Part shown: in pieces, positions 49,619 to 57,654 of the stretch
Numbering within the stretch: the first letter of the stretch is position 1
How the letters are laid out: each line of letters starts with the position of its first letter
Assembly (NCBI RefSeq): GCF_003583405.1
Contig: NZ_QXEC01000015.1
Location: 88,205-152,204, forward strand
DNA from: Micromonospora radicis
GTDB taxonomy: Bacteria > Actinomycetota > Actinomycetes > Mycobacteriales > Micromonosporaceae
Length of the DNA stretch: 64,000 nucleotides
Direction: 5' to 3'
The notes under the pieces: model-generated
Told to the model about the DNA's origin: nothing
Databases searched by the model: none
The model's input: only the letters and a program-made list of their open reading frames with translations
Made by a program: the position numbers and the translations under genes

Positions 49619-51940
49619 ATGGGTGAACCCGAGCTGACCTTGACCGCGAGCCTGCGGCCGGCCGCGCTGGACGCCCGGCGGGGCATCGTCCGGCTGCACC
49701 CCGAGGCGCTCACCGCGCTCGCCCTGCGGCCGGGCGACCCGGTCCGGCTGACCGGCCGGCGGGAGACCGCCGGCATCGTCGCCGTGGCCGAGTCGGCCAC
49801 GGGCGTCGGGCTGTTGCAGGCCGACGACCTGACGCTGGGCAACCTCGGGGTGCGCGACGGCGGGCAGGTCCGGGTCAGCGCCGCGGCGGTCACCCCGGCC
49901 ACCGAGGTACTGCTCACCGGGCCGACGGAGGTCGTCGCGGTGGTCTCCCCGGAGATGCTCCGGCTGGCGCTGCTCGGCAAGGTACTCACCACCGGCGACG
50001 ACGTCTCGCTGCTACCGCAGGACGTCCTGCCGGACGCCGCGACGCGCGGCCTGATCGAGGCGGCCCGGGCGAGTCTCGCCACCCGGGTCGGCTACGCCTG
50101 GACCAGCACCCTGCTGCGGGTGCTCGCTGCCGAACCCGGGCCGGGCGCACTGGTCACCATGGACACCGTCGTCGGTTGGCAGCACGGCGCCGCCACCCGC
50201 GGCGCCGCCGGACCGGTGGCCAGGCGACCCGCCGCCCTGGCCGGGGCGGGTGCCGGCGACACGGCTGCCGGTGGCGGCACGGCCGACCCGATCGACGGTG
50301 GTGGGCTGGCCAGCGGGGTCGGGCCGGGTCGGGCCGAGGGGTCGACCGCCGGCAGCGGCGGGGCCGACCTGGCCGAACATGTCCCGTCCGTGGACGAGCT
50401 GCCCGGTCTGCGGTCCCAGGCCGAGGAGCTGACCGAGCTGCTCGACCTCGGCTTCCACCACCGTGAGGTGCTGGGCCGGCTGGGCACCACGGTCGCACTC
50501 GGGGTCCTGGTCGGCGGCCCGGCCGGATCGGGCAAGTCGGCGCTGGTCCGCGCGGTGGCCGCCCAGGTCGGCGCCCGGGTACGGCTGCTCTGGGCGCCCG
50601 AGGTCGCGGCGCTGAGCAACTCCTCGGCCGCGGCCCGGCTACGGGCGGCGACCGCCGAGGTGGTCACCGGCGGGCCGGCGGTGCTGCTGGTCTCCGACGT
50701 CGAGGCGCTGGCCCCGGCGGACACCCCGGGGCCGGTGGCGACCGTGTTCCGGCAGTGCCTCGCCGAGATCGTCCGGTCCGGTGCGGCGGTGGTCTGCACC
50801 ACCAGCCGTCCGGAGGCCGTCGACCCGGCACTGCGCGCCCCGGATCTGCTCTCGCTGCGGATCGACGTACCGCTGCCCGACGCGGCGCTGCGCCGGGAAC
50901 AGCTGGCCGTGCTGACCCGCCCGGTTCCCCTCGCCGACGACGTACGGCTGGACGAGGTCGCCGGGCGTACCCCCGGTTTCGTCGCCGCCGACCTGGCCGC
51001 GCTGGTCCGCGAGGCCGGGGTACGCGCGGCGCTGCGGCAGAAGACGGCGGAGAACCCGACGGTACGGATGGACGACTTCACCGCCGCCCTGGAGGTGGTC
51101 CGGCCCACCAGCATGGCCGCCTCCACCCTCGAACTGGCCCGGGTGACCCTCGACGACGTCGGTGACCTGGTGGAGGTCAAGCAGACGCTGACCGAGTCGG
51201 TGCTCTGGCCGTTGACCTACCCGGACACGTTCGCCCGCCTCGGCGTGCAGCCGCCGCGTGGGGTGCTGCTCTACGGTCCGCCGGGCTGCGGCAAGACCTA
51301 CCTGGTCACCGCGCTGGCCGGCTCCGGCCGGGCCAACGTGCTCTCGGTCAAGGGTGCGGAGCTGCTGTCGAAGTGGGTCGGCGAGAGCGAGCGCGCGGTA
51401 CGGGAGCTGTTCCGGCGGGCTCGGGAGGCCGCGCCGACGCTGGTCTTCCTGGACGAGATGGACGCCCTCGCGCCGGTACGCGGCCAGGCCACCGACGGCG
51501 GCACCACCGACCGGGTCGTCGCCGCGCTGCTCACCGAGCTGGACGGGGTGGAGGCGTTGCGCAACGTAGTGGTGGTGGGCGCGACGAACCGTCCCGACCT
51601 GGTCGATCCGGCGCTGCTGCGCCCAGGGCGGTTGGAGCGGCTGGTCTACGTGCCGCCGCCGGACGCCGAGGCACGGGCGGCGATCCTGCGCGCCGCCGCG
51701 CGCAACGTGCCGCTCGCCGAGGACGTCGATCTCGGCGCGCTCGGCGAGGAGTTGGCCGGCTTCTCGGCCGCCGACTGCGCGGCGTTGGTCCGGGAGGCCG
51801 CACTGGCCGCGATGCGCGAGTCGATGACCGCCGCCACGGTCACCGCCGGGCACGTCGAGACGGCCCGCGCCCGGGTCCGCCCGTCCCTGGACCCGGCCCA
51901 GGTGGCCTGGCTGGCCGCGTACGCGGAGCAGCGCAGCTGA
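49619..51940 (+). CDS. cpa: Cdc48-like double AAA+ ATPase (Cpa type)
   Basis: The protein has 773 aa. The N-terminal double-psi barrel-like domain (about 1-90: RLHPEALTALALRPGDPVRL) is followed by an Ala/Gly-rich spacer and two AAA modules. D1 has Walker A VGGPAGSGKSALV and a degenerate Walker B (VLLVSDVEAL). D2 is complete: Walker A YGPPGCGKTYLV, Walker B LVFLDEMDALAP and second region of homology GATNRPDLVDPALLRPGRL. This matches the actinobacterial Cdc48-like protein (Cpa), reported as a proteasome interactor. The C-terminus is helical and does not show an obvious HbYX motif. TAGGGT lies 6 bases before the ATG, so it probably has its own leaderless start. Confidence 0.88.
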   Translation: MGEPELTLTASLRPAALDARRGIVRLHPEALTALALRPGDPVRLTGRRETAGIVAVAESATGVGLLQADDLTLGNLGVRDGGQVRVSAAAVTPATEVLLTGPTEVVAVVSPEMLRLALLGKVLTTGDDVSLLPQDVLPDAATRGLIEAARASLATRVGYAWTSTLLRVLAAEPGPGALVTMDTVVGWQHGAATRGAAGPVARRPAALAGAGAGDTAAGGGTADPIDGGGLASGVGPGRAEGSTAGSGGADLAEHVPSVDELPGLRSQAEELTELLDLGFHHREVLGRLGTTVALGVLVGGPAGSGKSALVRAVAAQVGARVRLLWAPEVAALSNSSAAARLRAATAEVVTGGPAVLLVSDVEALAPADTPGPVATVFRQCLAEIVRSGAAVVCTTSRPEAVDPALRAPDLLSLRIDVPLPDAALRREQLAVLTRPVPLADDVRLDEVAGRTPGFVAADLAALVREAGVRAALRQKTAENPTVRMDDFTAALEVVRPTSMAASTLELARVTLDDVGDLVEVKQTLTESVLWPLTYPDTFARLGVQPPRGVLLYGPPGCGKTYLVTALAGSGRANVLSVKGAELLSKWVGESERAVRELFRRAREAAPTLVFLDEMDALAPVRGQATDGGTTDRVVAALLTELDGVEALRNVVVVGATNRPDLVDPALLRPGRLERLVYVPPPDAEARAAILRAAARNVPLAEDVDLGALGEELAGFSAADCAALVREAALAAMRESMTAATVTAGHVETARARVRPSLDPAQVAWLAAYAEQRS

Positions 51941-51942
51941 GC

Positions 51943-52449
51943 TCAGCGGCGAGGTGGCGCGTCGAGGCAGATCTCTGCGCGCACCCTGCCGTCGATCTCG
52001 CGTAGTTCGGCACCGCAGCTACGAAGAACGGAGAGGGCGCCCCGGTTGTCCGGGGTCGTCTCCGCCACCACGCTACGCATCCCGGCCGCCGCCGCCCGGT
52101 CGAGCAGCTCGCGCAGCGCGGTCGCGCCGAGCCCCTGGCCCCGAGCCGACTGGCCGAGCCACATGCCGGTCTCCACGGTGTCCGGCTGACCGCTGCGGGT
52201 CATCCGGATCATTCCGACCACCTCGCCACCGGCCACGATGACGTACATCTGGGTGCGCGCCGGGCCGTCGAGGCCACCGAAGCTTGCCCGGTGGAAGTCG
52301 CGGAACGCCTCCCGGCGGGCGTGCGACCACCCGGCCGGCGCGGCCACCGGCGGCATCACCTCCGCCGGCTCTGCCTCGGCAGCCGCTACGGAGAGCAACG
52401 GTTCGAGGTTCTGCTCGCTCACCGGCTCCAACCGGACCGTACCCGTCAC
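51943..52449 (-). CDS. GNAT family acetyltransferase
   Basis: The protein is about 168 aa with one GNAT domain (RLEPVSEQNLEPLLSVAAAE at the start, TGMWLGQSARGQGLGATALREL as the acetyl-CoA loop, TTPDNRGALSVLRSCGAELR at the end). The substrate is unknown. The start is GTG at 52449, 7 bases after AAGACT. It is convergent with the Cdc48-like gene, only 2 bases apart. Confidence 0.83.
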   Translation of the reverse strand: MTGTVRLEPVSEQNLEPLLSVAAAEAEPAEVMPPVAAPAGWSHARREAFRDFHRASFGGLDGPARTQMYVIVAGGEVVGMIRMTRSGQPDTVETGMWLGQSARGQGLGATALRELLDRAAAAGMRSVVAETTPDNRGALSVLRSCGAELREIDGRVRAEICLDAPPRR

Positions 52450-52552
52450 GTGCCGCAGTCTTCCGCGCTGCGCAGCGGAAGTCCACCCGGTTGGCGGCCA
52501 CCCGGACATCTGGTGGACGGGACCGGCCGGTCGGACCAGGTGGGGTTCGTCC

Positions 52553-52780
52553 TCACGCTCCGCTGTCGTCTCGCCGGGTGAACTCGCAGTAGACGGCCGA
52601 GGCGTCGTCGGCCGCCTTGGGCCGGCGCCGCCGGTCGGGATGGTCCCGCTCGGCGGCCCGTACCCGATCGATCAGCCCATCCGGACCCTCGGCGGTCACC
52701 ACGTCGAGCAGGCCCGCCCAGTCGAACAGCCCGAACTCCGCCACGGCGGCGGAGGCCCCGTCGGTCAACAGCACCGCCCG
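52553..52780 (-). pseudogene. Remnant of a protein phosphatase 2C gene (C-terminal end only)
   Basis: The frame reads AVLLTDGASAAVAEFGLFDW, then a Trp-Ala-Gly-Leu-Leu helix, EGPDGLIDRVRAAERDHPD and DDASAVYCEF. This closely resembles the last 75 residues of actinobacterial PP2C-domain proteins (the LLTDG and DDAT motifs). Upstream there is no N-terminal PP2C domain: the frame runs into an Arg-rich stretch. It therefore looks like a truncated, decayed gene. A small functional protein starting at about 52828 cannot be excluded. Confidence 0.65.
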
Positions 52781-52885
52781 ACGTAGTCTGCGGCCCGTGC
52801 ACGCCTCCGCCCGGCGGTCTCCGGTCATCGTCGTCACCCCCGCCGCCCGGCTACCCGCCCGGAGAGCCGACATTCACGCGGGCGG

Positions 52886-53398
52886 TCACCGGCGTCGGTT
52901 GCGGGTCCTCGACGCGCGCAGCCGCCGCAGCCGGCCGACCAGTACCGGATCGACGGCGAGCGCGGCCGGATTGTCCAGCAGCGCGTTCAGAAGCTGGTAG
53001 TACCGGGTTGCGGAGAGGCCGAAGCGGTCGCGGATGGCCTGTTCCTTCGCCCCGGCGTGCCGCCACCACTGCCGCTCGAACGCGAGGATCTCCCGGTCCC
53101 GCTCACCGAGGGCGGCGGCCGGGTCGGTCGGCGTGGCACCGGATGCCGCTTCGCCGGGTTCGGCCTCGCCGCCGTTCTCGTCGTCCGCGGACGCGGGCAC
53201 CGCCGGCCCGGGTGCGTCGCCCGGCGCGGGCGCGCCGCGTTGCGCGGGGGTGCCCGGTACGCGATCGTCCGGCGCACCGCCCGCGGGTCGGTAGCGGCGG
53301 GTCGGTGCCGATTCCACCTCGGGGGCGGACCTGGGCGGCGGCACCGTGCCGGCGTCCGATCCGGTGTGGGCGGTCGGGGTGGCGTCGGCCGGCTGCAT
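52886..53398 (-). CDS. DUF3263 protein
   Basis: The protein is about 170 aa. The first 100 residues are disordered and Pro-rich; the last 70 match DUF3263: LGERDREILAFERQWWRHAG, RFGLSATRYYQLLNALLDNP and RLRRLRASRTRNRRR. The domain is predicted to be a helix-turn-helix-like DNA-binding unit. The ATG at 53398 follows GGGAGGAGCCCC; a longer ORF start is rejected. Its function is not known. Confidence 0.85.
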   Translation of the reverse strand: MQPADATPTAHTGSDAGTVPPPRSAPEVESAPTRRYRPAGGAPDDRVPGTPAQRGAPAPGDAPGPAVPASADDENGGEAEPGEAASGATPTDPAAALGERDREILAFERQWWRHAGAKEQAIRDRFGLSATRYYQLLNALLDNPAALAVDPVLVGRLRRLRASRTRNRRR

Positions 53399-53489
53399 GG
53401 GGCTCCTCCCGGGGCCGGCCGGCGACGCCAACCGGGCCACCAGCCTAACCGCAGGTCACCAGCGCGGCAGCGGGAGCGGCCCGGCACGA

Positions 53490-53521
53490 ACGGGCGCGAG
53501 CGGTCGGCCGCTCGCGCCCGT
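53490..53521 (-). terminator. 14-bp hairpin terminator of the second ABC operon
   Basis: ACGGGCGCGAGCGG (53490-53503) and CCGCTCGCGCCCGT (53508-53521) pair perfectly around a 4-base TCGG loop, 9 bases after the permease stop codon on the minus strand. Confidence 0.9.
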
Positions 53522-53529
53522 CGGGCCGG

Positions 53530-54543
53530 TCAGGCGATGTCCCGCCGCCGCATCGCCCAGAGCGCCGCGCCGAGGCAGAGCACGATCGCCGCCGTGAACA
53601 GCGCCGACGAGTGCTGCCAGGTGAGTTCGAGGGTGGTCGGGTTGCACTCCCCGGTGTAGCTGGCGCTACAGGACCGCCAGTCCTCCAGCTTGATCGACTT
53701 GGCCATCCAGGTGTACGCGTAGGTGGGCAGCAACCACGCCTCGGCGAACCGGACCTGGGCCGCGTCCAGCAGGATGCCGATCCCGATCTGGCCGACCACC
53801 ATCACCGCGATCACTCCGCCGAGCGCCGTCGCGGTGCGCCGCCCCAGCGAGGCCAGGGCGAAGCCCAGCGTCGCCGCCACCAGCGCCAGCACCATGCCGC
53901 GTACCCCGGTGAGCAGCAACGACTGCCAGACCCCGGAGGTGACCCGCTCGGTGCTGCCGCGGAAGGTGGCGATCAGCCAGAGACTGCCGAACCAGAGCGC
54001 GGTGGCGGGCACGGCCAGGGCGAGCAGGCCGGTCAGCACCGCGGCCAGCTTGGTCAGCAGTACGGTGAGCCGTCTCGGGCGCCAGAGCAGCAGGTTCATC
54101 ATCCCGCCGGTGCTCCACTCGGCACCGACGAAGGACGCGCCGACCACGAAGCCGATCAGGGCGAGGATGCCGGCCAGCGGAATCATCATGCCGTCGGCGC
54201 CGTCGCGGAAGTCGAAGGTCGACGGCAGGAACCACTGGTCCTCGATCGCCTCCCGCGCGGGTGGGGTGATCTCGGCGCAGTCGACCGGGTAGTAGTCGAC
54301 TTGTTCGCCCGCCGCCTTGGCCCGCTCGCAGTCGGCCCGTTCCTGCTCGACCCAGCGGACCTGGTCCCGGTAGTGGCCGTCGGCGGCCCGCCGCGCCTCG
54401 GCCCGCTGCTCCGGGCCGATCTTCTGGTTGCTGACGAAGAGGCCCGCCACGATGAGCAGTAGCACCAGCAGACCCGCCGCCGTCGTCCAGCGGGTGAAGC
54501 GCCGCTTGCCCAGCCGGCGCAGTTCGGTACGGAAGAGACTCAC
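53530..54543 (-). CDS. ABC transporter permease
   Basis: The protein is about 337 aa with six helices (TTAAGLLVLLLIVAGLFVSN; MIPLAGILALIGFVVGASFV; LALVAATLGFALASLG and others) and a large extracytoplasmic loop after helix 1. It is the ABC-2/YtrC-like type. The start is GTG at 54543, overlapping the ATPase stop (GTGA). It pairs with the ATPase as an exporter; the cargo is unknown. Confidence 0.87.
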   Translation of the reverse strand: MSLFRTELRRLGKRRFTRWTTAAGLLVLLLIVAGLFVSNQKIGPEQRAEARRAADGHYRDQVRWVEQERADCERAKAAGEQVDYYPVDCAEITPPAREAIEDQWFLPSTFDFRDGADGMMIPLAGILALIGFVVGASFVGAEWSTGGMMNLLLWRPRRLTVLLTKLAAVLTGLLALAVPATALWFGSLWLIATFRGSTERVTSGVWQSLLLTGVRGMVLALVAATLGFALASLGRRTATALGGVIAVMVVGQIGIGILLDAAQVRFAEAWLLPTYAYTWMAKSIKLEDWRSCSASYTGECNPTTLELTWQHSSALFTAAIVLCLGAALWAMRRRDIA

Positions 54544-55550
54544 GCGCCCCAACCTCCCCCGGTGGGCGCGGACGGCGCCGGCCCATCGACTCGTACGGAC
54601 TGGTCGACCTGCCGGTGCTGGCCGGGTACCGGCGCGGTGTTGGTCAGTTCGAGGAAGACGCTCTCCAGGTCGACCGCGATGGGTGCGAGTTCGCTCAGGT
54701 AGAGGCCCTGCTCGGCCAGGATCCGGGTGACCGTGGCGGGCTTGTCCACCCCGGCCAGCATCAGGTGGTCCGGGTTGGTGGTGACCCGTACCCCGGCGCG
54801 GGTCAGCGCGGTGGCGGCCAGCGGCAGGTCGGTGACCGCTTCCAGCCGGACCCGTACGGCCCCGGAGGAGTGCTGCGCGAGCACCTCGTCGACCGGGCCG
54901 AAGGCGACCCGCCGGCCCAGCGAGATGATGGTGACCGAGTCGCAGATCAGTTGGATCTCGCCGAGGATGTGGCTGGACAGCACCACGGTCATGCCGGATT
55001 CGGCGAGGTTGCGCATCAGGGTGCGCATCTCCCGGATGCCACCCGGGTCGAGTCCGTTGGCCGGCTCGTCGAGGATCAGCAACCGCGGGTTCTTCAGCAG
55101 CGCCGAGGCGACCGCGAGCCGCTGCTTCATGCCGAGCGAGTACGTCTTCACCCGCTCGCCGGCGCGCTCGCGCAGCCCGACCAGCTCCAGCACCTCGTCG
55201 ATCCGCTGCTCGGGCACCTCACCGGCACCGGCCAACAACGACAGGGTGTCGCGGGCGCTGAAGTACGGGAAGAACTGCGGGCTCTCCACGATGGCGCCGA
55301 CCTGCCCGGCGACCTGCGGCAACGCCGTGGGCACCGGATGGCCGAGGATGCTCATCCGGCCGCCGTCGGGCCGGATCAGGCCGAGCAGCGTACGCAGCGT
55401 GGTCGTCTTCCCCGACCCGTTCGGGCCGAGGAAGCCGTGTACCTGTCCCGCCTCGACCCACATGTCGAAGCCGTCCAGGGCGTTGCGGGTACCGCGCCGT
55501 CGACTGCGGTACGTCTTTCGTAGACCTTCGATTTCCAGGACAGCTGGCAA
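54540..55550 (-). CDS. ABC transporter ATP-binding protein
   Basis: The protein is about 336 aa: Walker A FLGPNGSGKTTTLRTLL, signature YSLGMKQRLAVAS, Walker B LLILDEPANGLDPGG, H-loop VVLSSH. It powers the permease in the same operon. The start is TTG at 55550 (LPAVLEIEGLRKTYRS), because GGGGGAGG lies 6 bases before it; the upstream ORF extension is not coding. Transcription probably begins at a promoter flanked by two palindromic operators about 40 bases upstream. Confidence 0.88.
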   Translation of the reverse strand: MPAVLEIEGLRKTYRSRRRGTRNALDGFDMWVEAGQVHGFLGPNGSGKTTTLRTLLGLIRPDGGRMSILGHPVPTALPQVAGQVGAIVESPQFFPYFSARDTLSLLAGAGEVPEQRIDEVLELVGLRERAGERVKTYSLGMKQRLAVASALLKNPRLLILDEPANGLDPGGIREMRTLMRNLAESGMTVVLSSHILGEIQLICDSVTIISLGRRVAFGPVDEVLAQHSSGAVRVRLEAVTDLPLAATALTRAGVRVTTNPDHLMLAGVDKPATVTRILAEQGLYLSELAPIAVDLESVFLELTNTAPVPGQHRQVDQSVRVDGPAPSAPTGGGWGA

Positions 55551-55586
55551 GCTGCACCTCCCCCGTTGGTGTGGGTGACGACCGAC

Positions 55587-55624
55587 ACCATACTCGGTAT
55601 ACAAGTCACCGCAATACCCGGTAT
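55587..55624 (-). promoter_or_regulatory. Promoter with twin ATAC-C-GTAT palindromic operators
   Basis: Two palindromes, ATACTCGGTAT (55590-55600) and ATACCCGGTAT (55614-55624), lie with centres 24 bases apart. A promoter (TTGCGG, 16-base spacer, TATGGT) lies between and over them on the minus strand. The second palindrome is perfect, the first has one mismatch. The regulator gene is not next to the operon; a GntR/YtrA or similar type would be usual. Confidence 0.7.
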
Positions 55625-55630
55625 GCATCG

Positions 55631-55696
55631 CCACGCCGAGGGCCCTTTGGCGAGCACGCCGAAGGCCCTGCCCGAACACGCCGAAGGCGCTTGTCG
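55631..55696. repeat. Three imperfect 22-bp direct repeats upstream of the ABC promoter
   Basis: CACGCCGAGGGCCC, CACGCCGAAGGCCC and CACGCCGAAGGCGC recur at about 55631, 55654 and 55676. They lie between the operators and the deoR stop. The role is unknown; they may be another regulator's sites. Confidence 0.5.
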
Positions 55697-55748
55697 GACG
55701 AGGGCCGCGCTCACCGGGGGCGCGTCGACCGGGGGCCCTCCTCGCAGC

Positions 55749-56534
55749 TCAGGCGCAGACGACGTGGACGCCGGCGGCGCGGAAGGCGTCGACCAGCGCA
55801 GGCGCGGCACCCGAGTCGGTGACCAGCGTCTCGACCCGCTCGACCGGGCAGATCCGGGCGAAGGCATGACCACCCAGTTTGGACGAATCGGCAATGATCA
55901 CGACGCGCTTGGCGCGGGCCACCATCAGGTTGTTCATCGCCGCCTCACCCTCGTGGTGGGCGGCAGCGCCGAGCTGGGGGTCGATCGCGTCCACGCCGAG
56001 CAGCGCCACGTCCAGGGTCACCTCGCGCAGCAGCGCCCCGCCCAACGGCCCGACCAGCTCGAACGACTTCGGCCGGACCACCCCGCCGGCAACCACGACC
56101 TTCATCCGGGAGCGGACCAGCAGCTCGTTGGCGATGTTGAGGGCGTTGGTGACCACGGTCAGCTGGGCGCCCTCGGCGTTGGTGTTGAGGTCCGGCCGGA
56201 CGGCCAGCGCCCGCGCCACCTCGGTACTGGTGGTGCCGCCGTTGAGCCCGACCACGGTGCCCGGCGAGACCAGCGCCGCGGCGGCGGCGCCGATCCGCTG
56301 CTTCTCGGCCGAGTGCTTGGCCGTCTTGTAGCGCAGCGGCAGGTCGTACGAGACCCCGTTGGCGACCGCACCACCCCGGGTACGGGTGATCATCTGCTGC
56401 TGGGCGAGCTGGTCGAAGTCCCGCCGGATGGTCGCCTGGGACACGTCCAGGCGTTCGGCGGCCTCCTCGACGGTGACCCGACCGGAGTCGGTGAGCATCT
56501 CGAGCAGGGCGTTCCATCTCGCGTAGCGGTCCAC
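55749..56534 (-). CDS. DeoR/GlpR family transcriptional regulator
   Basis: The protein is about 261 aa. The N-terminal winged helix (VTVEEAAERLDVSQATIRRD) is followed by the DeoRC sugar-phosphate sensing domain (VVGLNGGTTSTEVARALAV; VVVAGGVVRPKSFELVGPLG; VVIIADSSKLG). It probably represses the divergent amino-sugar operon and releases it on binding a sugar phosphate. The start is GTG at 56534, with GGAGG 7 bases upstream, so an ORF extension is rejected. The 190-base divergent region has repeated TGCGNAAT-like sites. Confidence 0.9.
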   Translation of the reverse strand: MDRYARWNALLEMLTDSGRVTVEEAAERLDVSQATIRRDFDQLAQQQMITRTRGGAVANGVSYDLPLRYKTAKHSAEKQRIGAAAAALVSPGTVVGLNGGTTSTEVARALAVRPDLNTNAEGAQLTVVTNALNIANELLVRSRMKVVVAGGVVRPKSFELVGPLGGALLREVTLDVALLGVDAIDPQLGAAAHHEGEAAMNNLMVARAKRVVIIADSSKLGGHAFARICPVERVETLVTDSGAAPALVDAFRAAGVHVVCA

Positions 56535-56591
56535 CCCGGGGCCTCCGTGTCTGCACGAACCGTGATTGGTTGCGTGCACACTAGTGCTCGA

Positions 56592-56707
56592 AACTGCGAT
56601 GAGGCAAAACCTCAGGCTGCGCAATCTCGCCCCCAGTTGCGATTACCACCAGGTTTCACGCAGAATGACGCTCGAAAGACGGGTCTAACGAGCCGTATTG
56701 CGCAGCC
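56592..56707 (+). promoter_or_regulatory. DeoR operator candidates in the divergent region
   Basis: GGCTGCGCAAT (56615-56625) and ATTGCGCAGCC (56697-56707) are a perfect 11-bp inverted repeat 71 bases apart. Related sites AACTGCGAT (56592-56600) and AGTTGCGATT (56635-56644) lie between or beside them. The second copy is just upstream of the SIS gene ribosome site, so binding could loop DNA and block transcription. Confidence 0.6.
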
Positions 56708-56724
56708 GCCTGCGAGGAGTTCTC

Positions 56725-57654
56725 ATGGCGTACGTCCACGCGGAGATCGCAAGTCAGCCGGACTGCTGGCGCCAGGCGGCGGACCTCGCCCCGACCGTGC
56801 TCGACCGCCTCCCCCACCCCGGTGAGCGGGTCGCCGTCGTCGGTTGCGGCACGTCGTGGTTCATGGCCACGGCGTACGCGGCCCGCCGGGAGGCCGCCGG
56901 ACAGGGCGAGACGGACGCCTTCCAGGCCAGCGAGTTCCCGGCCGGACGCCGCTACGACCGGCTGCTGGCGATCACCCGCTCCGGCACCACCACCGAGGTC
57001 CTCGACCTGCTCACCGCGGTGCGCGGGCGGACCCCGACCACGGTGTTGGTCGGCGACCCCACCTCACCGGCGGTCAGCGTCGCGAACGCCGCCGTCACCA
57101 TGCCGTTCGCCGACGAACGTTCGGTGGTGCAGACCCGCTTCGCCACCACCGCGCTGGCCCTGCTCCGCGCGCAACTCGGCGACAACATCACCGCGCTGGT
57201 CGCCGACGCCGAGGTCGCCGTCCGGGCCCCGCTGCCGATCGACCCGGGCCTGATCGAGCAGGTCACCTTCCTCGGTCGGGGTTGGACCATCGGGCTGGCC
57301 CAGGAGGCCGCGCTCAAGTGCCGCGAGGCGGCGACCTTCTGGGCCGAGGCGTACCCGGCCATGGACTACCGGCACGGCCCGATCTCGGTGGCCGCCCCGG
57401 GGCGGCTGGTCTGGGCCTTCGGCGAGCTGCCCGACGGGCTACCCGAGGACGTCGCCGCCACCGGCGCGGCCTTCGCGCACAGCCGCACCCACGGCGTGCG
57501 CACCGTGCTGGGCCGGTGGGCCGCCGGGCGTACCCCGGTCGACCCGATGGCCGACCTGATCCTGGCGCAGCGCTTCGCCGTCGCCCTGGCCACCAGCCGT
57601 GGCCTCGACCCGGACGCACCCCGGCACCTGAGCCGGTCCGTGGTGCTCACGTGA
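56725..57654 (+). CDS. SIS domain sugar-phosphate isomerase/deaminase-like protein
   Basis: The protein is about 309 aa with two SIS domains: VAVVGCGTSWFMATAYAARR and LLAITRSGTTTEVLDLL in the first; VTFLGRGWTIGLAQEAALKC and AMDYRHGPISV in the second. It resembles GlmS-type isomerase halves and AgaS-like proteins. In the operon it probably deaminates or isomerises glucosamine-6-phosphate in place of NagB, but this is inferred. The ATG at 56725 has GAGGAG upstream. The ROK kinase gene overlaps its stop (GTGA). Confidence 0.87.
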   Translation: MAYVHAEIASQPDCWRQAADLAPTVLDRLPHPGERVAVVGCGTSWFMATAYAARREAAGQGETDAFQASEFPAGRRYDRLLAITRSGTTTEVLDLLTAVRGRTPTTVLVGDPTSPAVSVANAAVTMPFADERSVVQTRFATTALALLRAQLGDNITALVADAEVAVRAPLPIDPGLIEQVTFLGRGWTIGLAQEAALKCREAATFWAEAYPAMDYRHGPISVAAPGRLVWAFGELPDGLPEDVAATGAAFAHSRTHGVRTVLGRWAAGRTPVDPMADLILAQRFAVALATSRGLDPDAPRHLSRSVVLT

